This document shows positions 8,099-15,500 of a DNA stretch of 20,532 nt, in pieces. Every line of letters starts with the position of its first letter. Within the stretch, counting starts at the first letter, position 1. The notes under the pieces were generated by a model that was not told the DNA's origin, did no database searches, and saw nothing but the letters and a program-made list of their open reading frames with translations. Where the stretch lies: positions 1 to 20,532 of the IMG/VR virus record IMGVR_UViG_3300036668_000314; one strand, 5' to 3'. The stretch is from a virus. The position numbers were made by a program, and so were the translations under genes.

Positions 8099-8865
8099 CA
8101 GACACGTCCTCCGCGCTCAAACTGTCGCATCATCTCGTACATGCGAGCGGCGCCCGCTTCACGGTCCCCGTTCCCCGCACCTTTGACGGCCTTCTCTGTC
8201 ATGACGAACTCGCCGTCAGAAAGAAGCGCTTCTTGCACAGGAACGCCGTTCTGCAGGATCACGCTGTCGACCGAGTCGCTGGTCCCAGTTCCGGGGCCCT
8301 CGACGTATCCGCCGACGTTGAACTGCGTCTGCAGCGGCGGTGCGCCAGCAATGCTACCGTACTGCATCTGCGGGCTGCGCATGGCCATGGCCATCGTTGC
8401 GGCAACCATCGGATCGGAAAGGTTTGGCAGCTGCCCGTTCATCATGGGCATCTGTCCTTGGTTCAAGGAAGCAAGACCTTGCTGCGGGGTCACATATCCG
8501 CCCATGGCGTAGAGACCGCCGTCGACAACACCCTGACCACCATAGCCTGCGTTTGCTTTAGATGCGGCACTCGGACCTGTGTCCCTGCCAATGGCATTGT
8601 TGAACCTGCGCTGGTTGTCTATGGCGCGGTTCTGTTCCTCGGGAGTACGGTTTGTCACAGCGTTGCCGCCCATGACCGTGGAGCTCTGGTCACGGTCATT
8701 ACCGCCACCGCCACCGCCACCGCCACCGTCACCGTTGCCGCCACCGAGGCTGCCGAGATTACCAAAACCGCCGCCGGGGATCCGGCCGCCGTACAGCAAA
8801 GCCTGCAGCGTGGGGTTCAGCTTGGTTTCTTGCGTTACCGTTTGGGTTTTGGGTGCACCGCACAT
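8098..8865 (-). CDS. Structural protein with poly-Gly linker and GGxV motifs (255 aa)
   Basis: The N terminus (MCGAPKTQTVTQETKLNP) is followed by a glycine-rich linker with nine consecutive Gly (about 47-55), encoded by a GGC/GGT microsatellite. The C-terminal third holds VQEALLSDGEFVMTEKAV, then KGAGNGDREAGAARMYEMM, a block I know from many tailed-phage structural modules without a defined function. Three GGxV motifs occur: YAMGGYV (119-125), FNVGGYV (182-188) and FERGGRV at the very C terminus (249-255). The start overlaps the upstream stop as TAATG and the stop overlaps the next ATG as TGATG. It is probably a virion or assembly protein; role unknown. Confidence 0.75.
   Translation of the reverse strand: MCGAPKTQTVTQETKLNPTLQALLYGGRIPGGGFGNLGSLGGGNGDGGGGGGGGGNDRDQSSTVMGGNAVTNRTPEEQNRAIDNQRRFNNAIGRDTGPSAASKANAGYGGQGVVDGGLYAMGGYVTPQQGLASLNQGQMPMMNGQLPNLSDPMVAATMAMAMRSPQMQYGSIAGAPPLQTQFNVGGYVEGPGTGTSDSVDSVILQNGVPVQEALLSDGEFVMTEKAVKGAGNGDREAGAARMYEMMRQFERGGRV
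8698..8745 (-). repeat. GGC/GGT microsatellite coding for poly-glycine
   Basis: On the + strand it is a run of accgcc hexamers, which encodes consecutive Gly in the 255-aa protein. This is a slippage-prone linker, not a CRISPR-like array. Confidence 0.85.
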
Positions 8866-9545
8866 TATCCGAACCTCATACCTTGGCTATTAAGATAGCC
8901 TCTGACCATGTCTTGCTGCGCGGGGGCAAACCCCGCCAGCATTGTGTTGTCACTCATTCTCTGCCCACCCACGGGCAGAGATCCGATACCCATAGAGGCA
9001 GGCATCATTGTATTGCTGCCGCCAACAGAAGGGATATTGGTTGACGCCATCTGGGCCACGGCCGATTGGGGCTGCGCTCCAGCGGTGAGCATCGGGTTTG
9101 CAGAGGCCTGTGTCCCCGTGTTCCGCTGCACAGCGGGGGCCGCAGGCATAGCAGAAGGCTGCTCACCACCACCCAAACTTTGTAGCGCTTTTGAAATGTT
9201 CCCGAGGTCCAGCTGCGGAGAGGCGGCAGCTGGGGCCGCGGCACCTGCACCCGTTGTTCCAGCAGCAGAAGTGGCGGCACCAGCAGCGCCGGGCGCTCCG
9301 CCCATCATTGCTCCGAGGGCCGTGCTCCCCGCACCAAAACCAACTGCGTTCAGTGCCGCGTCACCAAGATCGCCGCCTGCAAGAAGCGTGCCAAGTCCTG
9401 CACCCAGCGCTTTTGGGGCGGCCGCAGCAAGAAGCCCGGCCCCCGCACCGCTGAGCCCAAGAGCACCTGCTATACCCGTTCCAAATGTGGCGGGCAAAAG
9501 AGATGCCGCCATACTGCCGAGTAGGGGTGCAAGAAATGGAACCAT
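8865..9545 (-). CDS. Hydrophobic Ala/Gly-rich virion protein candidate (226 aa)
   Basis: The first half is strongly hydrophobic and rich in Ala, Gly and Leu (MVPFLAPLLGSMAASLLP, then AGALGLSGAGAGLLAAAAP). It could insert into or cross a membrane. The second half is polar and low in complexity, with Ala, Pro, Gln, Ser and Met. A GGAG ribosome-binding sequence lies 7 bases before the ATG, directly after a 6-bp hairpin. The start also overlaps an upstream TAA as TAATG. Its place before the other internal-type proteins suggests a membrane-active ejection component, but a holin-like or purely structural role cannot be excluded. Confidence 0.65.
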   Translation of the reverse strand: MVPFLAPLLGSMAASLLPATFGTGIAGALGLSGAGAGLLAAAAPKALGAGLGTLLAGGDLGDAALNAVGFGAGSTALGAMMGGAPGAAGAATSAAGTTGAGAAAPAAASPQLDLGNISKALQSLGGGEQPSAMPAAPAVQRNTGTQASANPMLTAGAQPQSAVAQMASTNIPSVGGSNTMMPASMGIGSLPVGGQRMSDNTMLAGFAPAQQDMVRGYLNSQGMRFG

Positions 9546-9646
9546 TATGCTTCTCCGCGCACCACGTCTGGTGCTGTCATAGTTTTCAAGGTGCTGCGCC
9601 GAAGAGGCGTGTCTGCCGCAAGGCAGGGTATGTTCTTAGGAACCAT
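9545..9646 (-). CDS. Possible 33-aa protein, or untranslated regulatory leader
   Basis: A short frame starts with ATG at 9646 and ends in TAA overlapping the next ATG (TAATG), as real genes in this cluster do. It reads MVPKNIPCLAADTPLRRSTL and so on. I see no convincing ribosome-binding sequence before it. The ATG also falls inside a promoter-like TATGGT, and the region carries three short hairpins. The two readings compete: a tiny coupled gene, or a spacer with regulatory structure. I slightly favour the spacer. Confidence 0.3.
   Translation of the reverse strand: MVPKNIPCLAADTPLRRSTLKTMTAPDVVRGEA
9559..9626 (-). promoter_or_regulatory. Hairpin-rich leader before the 226-aa gene
   Basis: Three perfect hairpins lie in this spacer: 9559-9574 (GCACCA/TGGTGC, 4-base loop), 9597-9609 (CGCC/GGCG) and 9613-9626 (CTGCC/GGCAG, 4-base loop). 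The first ends just before the GGAG of the 226-aa gene and could affect its translation or mRNA stability. No T run follows. Confidence 0.4.
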
Positions 9647-9670
9647 ATCAGATGTTCTAATACGGTGCAA
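9642..9670 (-). promoter_or_regulatory. Weak extended -10 promoter candidate
   Basis: On the - strand TTGCAC (9665-9670), a 17-base spacer, and TATGGT (9642-9647) preceded by TG-A as in extended -10 elements. The -35 match is poor. It would drive the internal virion genes from the only sizeable gap. Confidence 0.22.
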
Positions 9671-9684
9671 CGAAAGGCTCCACC

Positions 9685-9981
9685 CTATGGAGTCACGACG
9701 GTAACGCCGCCCACACTGCCGGTGGCCGACACGCCTCTTACATGTGGCGTATCAGTCAGCACCACCTTCAGAAACCCAGACTGCTGGAATACAGCGCCTT
9801 CTGGTAGTCCAACATCGTCAGTCTGTAGCGCGGTCAGCGTCAGCGCCGTCGCCCGCAGCGGGCCCGGCACTTGGCTCTGCTGGGCGAACACAGCGAAGTT
9901 CCGAATCAGCTGCGAGAAGTACGACTGATTGTACTCTTGTGGCGGGCTCGGAAAGAATGGGATCGGGACGCCACGGCTCAT
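9685..9981 (-). CDS. Small virion-module protein of unknown function (98 aa)
   Basis: The ATG overlaps the stop of the 631-aa gene as TGATG, so it is probably coupled to it. The protein begins MSRGVPIPFFPSPPQEYNQSY, and its first half looks helical. The C-terminal half has the pattern DVGLPEGAVFQQSGFLKVV, a short beta-type segment I have seen in small proteins near the fibre and nozzle genes of marine phages. No enzymatic motif is visible. It could be a minor tail or neck component, which is inference from position only. It is followed by the only sizeable gap in the late cluster. Confidence 0.65.
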   Translation of the reverse strand: MSRGVPIPFFPSPPQEYNQSYFSQLIRNFAVFAQQSQVPGPLRATALTLTALQTDDVGLPEGAVFQQSGFLKVVLTDTPHVRGVSATGSVGGVTVVTP

Positions 9982-11876
9982 CAGCGTCTCCCGTCGGGCC
10001 GCAAGTCATATCGCATGCTACCAAGGCGCCAGCCCACACCGGCACCGTCGGAGGCGATGCGAACGCTGAACTGTCTGCCGCGCAGACGCAGGTGGATCTG
10101 CTCGGTGTCCTCGTCAACTGTGCTGGTCGTGGTCCGCAGGTAGTTGCCGTTGGTGAAGTTCCGCACGCGCGTGGTCACGTCGATCGACGGATCTGCGGTC
10201 GAGGAGTTGCGGAAGTCCACGTCGGGGATCATCCGGCGCATGAAAACGAACTGCTCGCCGTCGCCCATATCAAGCGGGCTGGACTGCACAAAGGCGTCTA
10301 TTGGTGACGCGGGGACCGTGCTGCCGTCGTCGAACCCTGTCTCATGGTTGTACAAGCGATGATCCGTGCTGGCAGCCATCGGCAGCTGCTCGATGCCGCG
10401 GTCAAGCCACGCTGTACGTGCCAGAGAACCGTAGTACCACAGGTTCTCGAGGTAGTTGAACACAACGTACCGATCGTTTTCAGTGCTGTTCGCCGACGGG
10501 TAGAACCACCAGATCTCGCTGTTCGCCGTGTTGGCGGCTGCAAAGATCTTCTCCACCTGATCGAAGTTCATGTCGTTGAACACAAGGTCCCGCACAGAGC
10601 AAGGCAGCCGGTTGACCGTGCCCTCGTAGACGTAGAACTCGTTCCGCCCCATCCAGAAGATCCTGTCGTCCACGGCTACAACCGCGTTCGGGCTCTGGAT
10701 CGTGATGTTCTCCGAAACCTTTGACAGGCCGAACGTAAACGGGGGGCCAATGAACTGCATGGCGTACATGGAGACGTCCGTAAAGACGATTGTCTGCTGG
10801 CGGGTCTCGACGGCACGGATGATCTTGGACCCAGAGCCGAGGCGCAAGTCGCCCGCTGTGTTGGTCGCGGTCGGCAGCCAGTCCACCACGGACTCCTGAT
10901 CCGAAAACCGGATGAGCAGGGGGTCTTGCACGCCGACGTCGGTGAAAGGATCGCACCCGAAGGCGATGACGTGCCGGTCGATGTCTGACACCATGATCTG
11001 CGTCGCTACGGTAGGGGCAGAGATTGCTCCAGATAGATCGCTGATCGCCACCGCCCGATTGTTGCTCAGACCTGCGGAGGAATCCCAGAGGTAAATGCCG
11101 CCGTTGACGACGTTCAGCAGCAGATCCTCGCCAAAGTTGTCGTGGCTCCACAGCCGCAAGGTATCCTTGATGAGATCAATCGTGGCGGCACTGCCCCACG
11201 CACCGCGGCTCCACGGGCCTGCGCCCCAGCCGGTGCCGAACACAGAGGTGTCGAGACCGATGTTGATTTGATACGCGCCGATCACGCCCGCCCCGCCGTC
11301 GCCGGTGTCGGAAGCATTGGCCGCCACAAGCGTGGGGGTGTAGACCCCGTTGATCGTGATCTGCGATAGCGAGGCCACGGCCCGCGCCAGAATAGTGTAG
11401 GTCGACGAGTCGACGACCGAGGCGATCTGATACTCTTGGTTCAGGATGTCAGCGGTGATAACGCCGCCAAGGCTGGCCGCATCAGTGTACGTCACGAAGT
11501 CCCCGGCCACCGCGCCGTGCGTCGGGTCCGACACAGTCAGCACAGAAGAGCCGTTGACCGCAGCAAACGTAACGGCTCCGGCCGTCGCGGTGCGGCGGAT
11601 CGGCGTGACGTCATAATACCCCTGACCGTACTCGATGTAGTATTTCAGGTGCGTGCCCACGCCGAGGTAGGTCTCAAGGCCCAAGGTCCGCCAGATGTGC
11701 AGCGCGCGGCACGACCCAAGGAACGTGCTGTCTCCAAGGCGGGCCCAGCCGCCGATCTTCTCAGGATATCCAAACCGGAAGCGAATCTTGTCGCCGTCGA
11801 ACCATCCACCCTCGTTGCTATACGAAGTGATCTCTCGGTTAATACCGGGACGGAACTGGAGTTTTGTCAGTGGCAT
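9981..11876 (-). CDS. Virion protein, possible tail nozzle / DNA-stabilisation protein (631 aa)
   Basis: The start chosen is the ATG at 11876 (MPLTKLQFRPGINREITSYS), with AAGGGG at 11883-11888, 6 bases upstream. The frame is open 118 codons further, but that stretch overlaps the chaperone gene and has no structural-protein character. The body is rich in beta-strand-like segments with many Trp, Asp and Gly, as expected of a beta-propeller. The C terminus reads QFVFMRRMIPDVDF, then LRLRGRQFSVRIAS, then GWRLGSMRYDLRPDGRR, a tail typical of large marine podovirus structural proteins. Length and order after the adaptor and fibre genes suggest a T7 gp12 or P22 gp10-like tail part. It carries WSRGAW, a motif shared with the 331-aa fibre. 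Confidence 0.75.
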   Translation of the reverse strand: MPLTKLQFRPGINREITSYSNEGGWFDGDKIRFRFGYPEKIGGWARLGDSTFLGSCRALHIWRTLGLETYLGVGTHLKYYIEYGQGYYDVTPIRRTATAGAVTFAAVNGSSVLTVSDPTHGAVAGDFVTYTDAASLGGVITADILNQEYQIASVVDSSTYTILARAVASLSQITINGVYTPTLVAANASDTGDGGAGVIGAYQINIGLDTSVFGTGWGAGPWSRGAWGSAATIDLIKDTLRLWSHDNFGEDLLLNVVNGGIYLWDSSAGLSNNRAVAISDLSGAISAPTVATQIMVSDIDRHVIAFGCDPFTDVGVQDPLLIRFSDQESVVDWLPTATNTAGDLRLGSGSKIIRAVETRQQTIVFTDVSMYAMQFIGPPFTFGLSKVSENITIQSPNAVVAVDDRIFWMGRNEFYVYEGTVNRLPCSVRDLVFNDMNFDQVEKIFAAANTANSEIWWFYPSANSTENDRYVVFNYLENLWYYGSLARTAWLDRGIEQLPMAASTDHRLYNHETGFDDGSTVPASPIDAFVQSSPLDMGDGEQFVFMRRMIPDVDFRNSSTADPSIDVTTRVRNFTNGNYLRTTTSTVDEDTEQIHLRLRGRQFSVRIASDGAGVGWRLGSMRYDLRPDGRR

Positions 11877-11886
11877 GTTATTCCCC

Positions 11887-12351
11887 TTATGCGGGTTCAA
11901 CGGGCCAATCGTCATCACCCAGATAAGGGAAGTTAGCATGATCTGTGATGTCGCGCAAAGCCTGACGATAGGTAGCCCATGCTGTAGCGTTAACAGGAGC
12001 ATCAGCAATCTGGGTCCAGTCACTGTCGGACAGCAGATGGTTGCGCCGATTGCGGGCTGATCGAGCCACACTGCCATCGTGCTGTTGCACTTCTTCAAGG
12101 GTTTTATTGGATACGACCCAGCCGACAGTCCAGCCACCGTCAACCAAAGACGGTTCACCCTCTTGTGCTGCCTTTTGAGTCCGCGGGTCAATATCTGGCC
12201 TGTTGGCAAAAGCAACAGGGTGGACCCCATATACCTTGAGCATCTCCTCTGGCACTTGCTTCGGAAATGACGTGTTTGAATTATCGCGGCGTAGTTGCCC
12301 CACGTTGTAGGGATATGTGTCTACTGTGCCGTTTGTAGTTTTAACGTACAT
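11887..12351 (-). CDS. Tail-fibre assembly chaperone-like protein (154 aa)
   Basis: The C-terminal half (about residues 97-152) has the pattern ARNRRNHLLSDSDWTQIADA, then TAWATYRQALRDI, then NFPYLGDDDWPVEPA. This matches phage tail-assembly chaperones of the R-N-x-L-L-x-x-S-D-W-T type (Phage_tail_APC-like). Such proteins help fold or trimerise the fibre encoded next to them. Here that is the receptor-binding candidate immediately upstream, 8 bases away, with GAGGTGAG before the ATG. Like that neighbour it is less GC-rich than the rest of the cluster, which suggests the two move together. Confidence 0.8.
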   Translation of the reverse strand: MYVKTTNGTVDTYPYNVGQLRRDNSNTSFPKQVPEEMLKVYGVHPVAFANRPDIDPRTQKAAQEGEPSLVDGGWTVGWVVSNKTLEEVQQHDGSVARSARNRRNHLLSDSDWTQIADAPVNATAWATYRQALRDITDHANFPYLGDDDWPVEPA

Positions 12352-12359
12352 ATCTCACC

Positions 12360-13421
12360 TCATGCAATTGGATAGTTTTGGATTTTCACGAAAGAAAAGT
12401 TTTCACCGGAAGCAGCCGCAGCCAAAGAAAAAGTCCCCTGAAGTGATGGGGCGGACGGGTTAGCAAGTCCGTATATACGCAAATCTGATGCGCCCTCTGA
12501 TGCGCCCGAGGTAAAGTTTGTTGTCATCCCCAACACCCCCCTGTCGCCGTTTACATGAAGTCCGTGGGCAATTTGAGTCTGGATTCCAAAACTGCCCGAC
12601 TGCTGAATTGACGTTAGCCCAGTCCCATCTGCGCTGTAAGACAGCGTTGAAAGCCTCCGTGTGCCGTTACTTTCCTCGAAAAAAGCATACGCCCTAAGCG
12701 CAGAAGGGTTTACGGCAACGGAAAAAACAGTATCGTTAAATGCGGCAGAGGACTCTAGCGAAAAATCCCCAATGTTGCTCATAGAATGGATACGAAGGTT
12801 AGTTGCGCAGGAAAACAACAAGTTATTGGTTTCGTCCGCTGCAATAGCGTCTGGTATACCATAGTTGCTTTCAGAAAAATCATCTTCAATGTTTACGATC
12901 GAAGCCCTTACTTCTATTGACCGAACAATAGTTGAACCACTAAAGGGGAGCGCAAAAAGACCAGATCCAGAAGTCGAATGCTGCCTCACATACCTAGAAC
13001 TTCTATATTCGGAATTATTGGTCAATGTTACAACCATAGAACCGGGGGTGCTTACATCCACAATAGACCGAGTTGATATAAAAAGTCTTTCGTTAACAGG
13101 ATCATAACCCAGTGCTACGGCATCAAAGCTAGTTGTGACAACTTGGTTGTTCAAAAGTGTCATTTGCGTCGGGTCTGAAATGTCGTAGGCATAAACACGT
13201 TTAGTGGCTGCACTTACTACAAATAATATGTTTCGATCCTCGTCCAACGCAAAGTCAGACGGGCCATTCAGGCTAACCTCAGAGATGATTGACATATTTG
13301 ACGGGTCTGTGACATTGACCGCAACTATTTTATCTAAGTTCTGCAGCCCAACGTAGGCCACCGCCTCAATAGGTGTGGAGTTTCCAGCCGCAGCCTGCAT
13401 CATAATTCGAGTGATACTCAT
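12360..13421 (-). CDS. Putative receptor-binding beta-propeller tail protein (353 aa)
   Basis: The start is the ATG at 13421 (MSITRIMMQAAAGN), which overlaps the upstream stop as ATGA. An earlier in-frame ATG at 13454 would extend 33 bases into the previous gene. The short N-terminal module probably anchors the protein to the virion. The rest consists of repeated blades with patterns such as IVAVNVTDPSNM and VYAYDISDPTQM, each followed by a strand such as NILFVVSA or RLFISTR. This is typical of LVIVD/YVTN-type beta-propellers. The DNA is clearly AT-richer than its neighbours (22 G+C of 60 at 12841-12900). Position between fibre and chaperone supports host recognition, but no ligand can be named. 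Confidence 0.7.
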   Translation of the reverse strand: MSITRIMMQAAAGNSTPIEAVAYVGLQNLDKIVAVNVTDPSNMSIISEVSLNGPSDFALDEDRNILFVVSAATKRVYAYDISDPTQMTLLNNQVVTTSFDAVALGYDPVNERLFISTRSIVDVSTPGSMVVTLTNNSEYRSSRYVRQHSTSGSGLFALPFSGSTIVRSIEVRASIVNIEDDFSESNYGIPDAIAADETNNLLFSCATNLRIHSMSNIGDFSLESSAAFNDTVFSVAVNPSALRAYAFFEESNGTRRLSTLSYSADGTGLTSIQQSGSFGIQTQIAHGLHVNGDRGVLGMTTNFTSGASEGASDLRIYGLANPSAPSLQGTFSLAAAASGENFSFVKIQNYPIA

Positions 13422-14464
13422 GCCAGCGCCGCCCCAGCCAAGAAGCCATACCAAGTCGTGCCGCCATCATGGGTAATAAAGGCGTAAATGTTTACCTCAT
13501 TGCTTGCAGGAGCATCAGGCGCAGACCCACCAGCCCAGTCAACCGAGGCAGGCCATGTGATCGTTCGGGCTGTGCTGTCTTGGACGATCTTGAGCGTGAA
13601 GCCAAAGGCGCGCCCAGAGGCAGGCGGGTTGCTAAATGTGTAGGTTACGTTCTCAGTTAACTCATGGGTAAACACGTTGCCATCGCGGCAGTTGATCGTC
13701 GCTGCGTTGCTGGTTGAGGTGATTGCAGTTTCGTCTTCGACCACACCGGCGTCGAAGATCACGACGCCGTTTGCATCAGCCGTGACGACCTTGCTGGCCT
13801 CGGACGTGCCAAGCGTTGTGATGTCGAGGTAGTTGAATTCCGCAGTTGTCGCAGTGACGCCGTCAAGGATGTTTAGCTCGGCGGTTGTGATCGTCGCCCC
13901 GTCAAGGATGTTCAACTCGGCGGTCGTGGCAGTGACGCCGTCAAGGATGTTTAACTCGGCAGCGGTGGCAGTGACGCCAAGATTCACAAGCGCGGTGGCC
14001 GCACTCGCAAGATCGGACAGGTTGTTTGACGCGGACAAAAAGCCCGACAAGTCCGCACCCAAGCTGGCCACATTCGCGCCAGCGCCAGCGCCATCTGCGT
14101 AAACAATGTCCGTCGTGCCGGTGGCGACCGTGACCGTGGTCCCCGAACCTTGGGTCAGGATGATGCTCTCGCCGGAGTTGTTGACGATGAAGTACAACTT
14201 CTCCTGATCGTTGGGCGAGATCGTCACCGTGTTGGTGCCGCTAGGCGTGCCGCCAAATACCAGAACCTTGTACTGGCCGTCCGACAGCGCGCCGTCCGAA
14301 GTGGTCAGCGTGTGCGTCGTGCCGGTAATCGTGATGTCACCAACGCCATTCGTCAGGCGGTCGATGATCTCAAGATTCGTGTTGGTGGTATCACCCCACG
14401 TCCCCGACTGCTCACCATTGGTGATGAGCTCGATGCCGGTATTTACGGTATATGTACTAGCCAT
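13418..14464 (-). CDS. Tail fibre protein with AELNILDG repeats (348 aa)
   Basis: The N terminus (MASTYTVNTGIELITNGEQS, then GTWGDTTNTNLEIIDRL) is the fibre start common in marine phages. It is followed by beta-rich sequence and then four tandem 13-residue units at residues 164-215: VTATAAELNILDG, VTATTAELNILDG, ATITTAELNILDG and VTATTAEFNYLDI. Such repeats form fibrous trimeric shafts in related proteins. The C-terminal domain (about 255-348) has TFSNPPASGRAFGFTLKIVQ, a compact beta domain often found at fibre ends. AAGGG lies 7 bases before the ATG. The stop overlaps the next start, coupling it to the receptor-binding candidate. Confidence 0.85.
   Translation of the reverse strand: MASTYTVNTGIELITNGEQSGTWGDTTNTNLEIIDRLTNGVGDITITGTTHTLTTSDGALSDGQYKVLVFGGTPSGTNTVTISPNDQEKLYFIVNNSGESIILTQGSGTTVTVATGTTDIVYADGAGAGANVASLGADLSGFLSASNNLSDLASAATALVNLGVTATAAELNILDGVTATTAELNILDGATITTAELNILDGVTATTAEFNYLDITTLGTSEASKVVTADANGVVIFDAGVVEDETAITSTSNAATINCRDGNVFTHELTENVTYTFSNPPASGRAFGFTLKIVQDSTARTITWPASVDWAGGSAPDAPASNEVNIYAFITHDGGTTWYGFLAGAALA
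13820..13975 (-). repeat. Four tandem 39-bp coding repeats in the tail fibre gene
   Basis: Four in-frame units of 39 bp encode residues 164-215, with core T-A-E-L-N-I-L-D-G. The middle copies are the most alike and the outermost (T-A-E-F-N-Y-L-D-I) is the most diverged. They probably expand or contract by recombination and set shaft length. Confidence 0.85.
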
Positions 14465-14484
14465 AGGTCGCCCTTATATCCGGG

Positions 14485-15480
14485 TCACGGTTGAATCTCA
14501 GTATAGACTGTTGTGGGAGTTGGCGCAATAGGAGTCCAGTCCGTGTCAGGATCAGGCACAATGCGGCCCCAGACCAGAACGCCCCACGGACTGATGAGCC
14601 CTCGCGCGGAAACCCCTGTGACCAGAACGTCGATCCCCGTGCCGCCCGTCACGGCCACAGAACCAACAGCCCCCGTCACCGCAAAACCATTGACCGGAAT
14701 GCGCTGGTTGACCTGCGTCGTGACCTCGCCGACCTGACCAGTGGCCTCGAGCGGCAGCGTAACCGGCTGGCTCCATGCGCCCTGACCCCATGTGCCGCGT
14801 CCCCAGCCCTCAAAGAAGACCAAGGCGTCCTGCCGGATCGAGCTCACCAAGCCTTCGGCCGCCACACCCGTCACAGAAACAACAGCGATGCCGGTGGCCG
14901 TAACCGTGCCGACGTCCCCGGTCGCTGCCAGACCCGTGAGGATTGGAGCGGTGGAGCCTGTCGCGATGACCGTGTCCACCGCACCGGTGCCCTCGACGCC
15001 TGTAAGCGTTGTGCTTACACCGGCGCCCTCGACAACCGCTACGCCCTCAACGGACGTCGTACCTTCGACACCGGTGACGACAGCGGCGACCAAAGCGCGG
15101 AACGTGACCTCGCCGACCCCGCCGGTGGCAGCAACCCCCGTGGCAACAGCACCGGCGCCCGCAGCGGCCGTAGCAGTGCCAACAGCCGTAGTGGCATCCA
15201 CCCCCGTTGTCGTAACAAGGGCCGTGCCCGTTGCAACAACCGTGCCAACGCCACCAGCCGCCGCCAGACCAACAAGTTCTGGGGCAGCATTGATCTGGAC
15301 TGTGACGCCCTCAGAGGCAGCCGTGGCGGAAAGACCCGTTACAGCGAGTGTCGAGTCACCAATAACAGAAAGCGTTCCCGGAGAGGCCGTGGCAGAAAGG
15401 CCCGTAACCGTTACCGGTACGGCCTCGCTCCACGCGCCCTCAGACCATGTGCCGCGGCTCCAGCCCGTTATGTTTGCCAT
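14485..15480 (-). CDS. Repeat-rich fibre or decoration protein with WxRGxW modules (331 aa)
   Basis: Two modules, W-S-R-G-T-W-S-E-G-A-W-S (residues 7-18) and W-G-R-G-T-W-G-Q-G-A-W-S (226-237), bracket about nine tandem units of roughly 22 residues. The consensus is V-T-G-V-x-A-T-G-x-V-G-T-V-x-A-T-G-x-A, with TG or an equivalent near residues 26, 48, 70, 92, 114, 136, 160, 182 and 204. Three more units follow the second W module (about 241, 264, 287). The composition (Val, Thr, Ala, Gly) predicts a regular beta structure, possibly a shaft. GGGGTGA precedes the ATG. It sits between two other fibre-region genes. Function beyond virion structure is unknown. Confidence 0.75.
   Translation of the reverse strand: MANITGWSRGTWSEGAWSEAVPVTVTGLSATASPGTLSVIGDSTLAVTGLSATAASEGVTVQINAAPELVGLAAAGGVGTVVATGTALVTTTGVDATTAVGTATAAAGAGAVATGVAATGGVGEVTFRALVAAVVTGVEGTTSVEGVAVVEGAGVSTTLTGVEGTGAVDTVIATGSTAPILTGLAATGDVGTVTATGIAVVSVTGVAAEGLVSSIRQDALVFFEGWGRGTWGQGAWSQPVTLPLEATGQVGEVTTQVNQRIPVNGFAVTGAVGSVAVTGGTGIDVLVTGVSARGLISPWGVLVWGRIVPDPDTDWTPIAPTPTTVYTEIQP
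14814..15405 (-). repeat. About nine tandem 66-bp degenerate coding repeats in the 331-aa fibre
   Basis: The repeats lie between the two WxRGxW modules, with a period of about 22 codons (66 bp). The protein period is clear, with TG or an equivalent near residues 26, 48, 70, 92, 114, 136, 160, 182 and 204. At DNA level the copies are diverged, which suggests an old expansion. Confidence 0.7.
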
Positions 15481-15500
15481 GGCCGATCACCCCGCGTGCT

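Noticed and set aside
8698-8745. Hexamer run as an iteron origin
   Set aside because: It is a codon-level poly-Gly tract in a supported gene, with no AT-rich region or replication gene beside it.
11877-12230. 118-codon upstream extension of the 631-aa gene
   Set aside because: It overlaps the chaperone gene in another frame. The ATG at 11876 has a well-spaced AAGGGG and begins the family-like N terminus.
13820-13975. Regular 39-bp repeats as a CRISPR array
   Set aside because: They are contiguous in-frame units with no spacers, encoding a known fibre repeat type.
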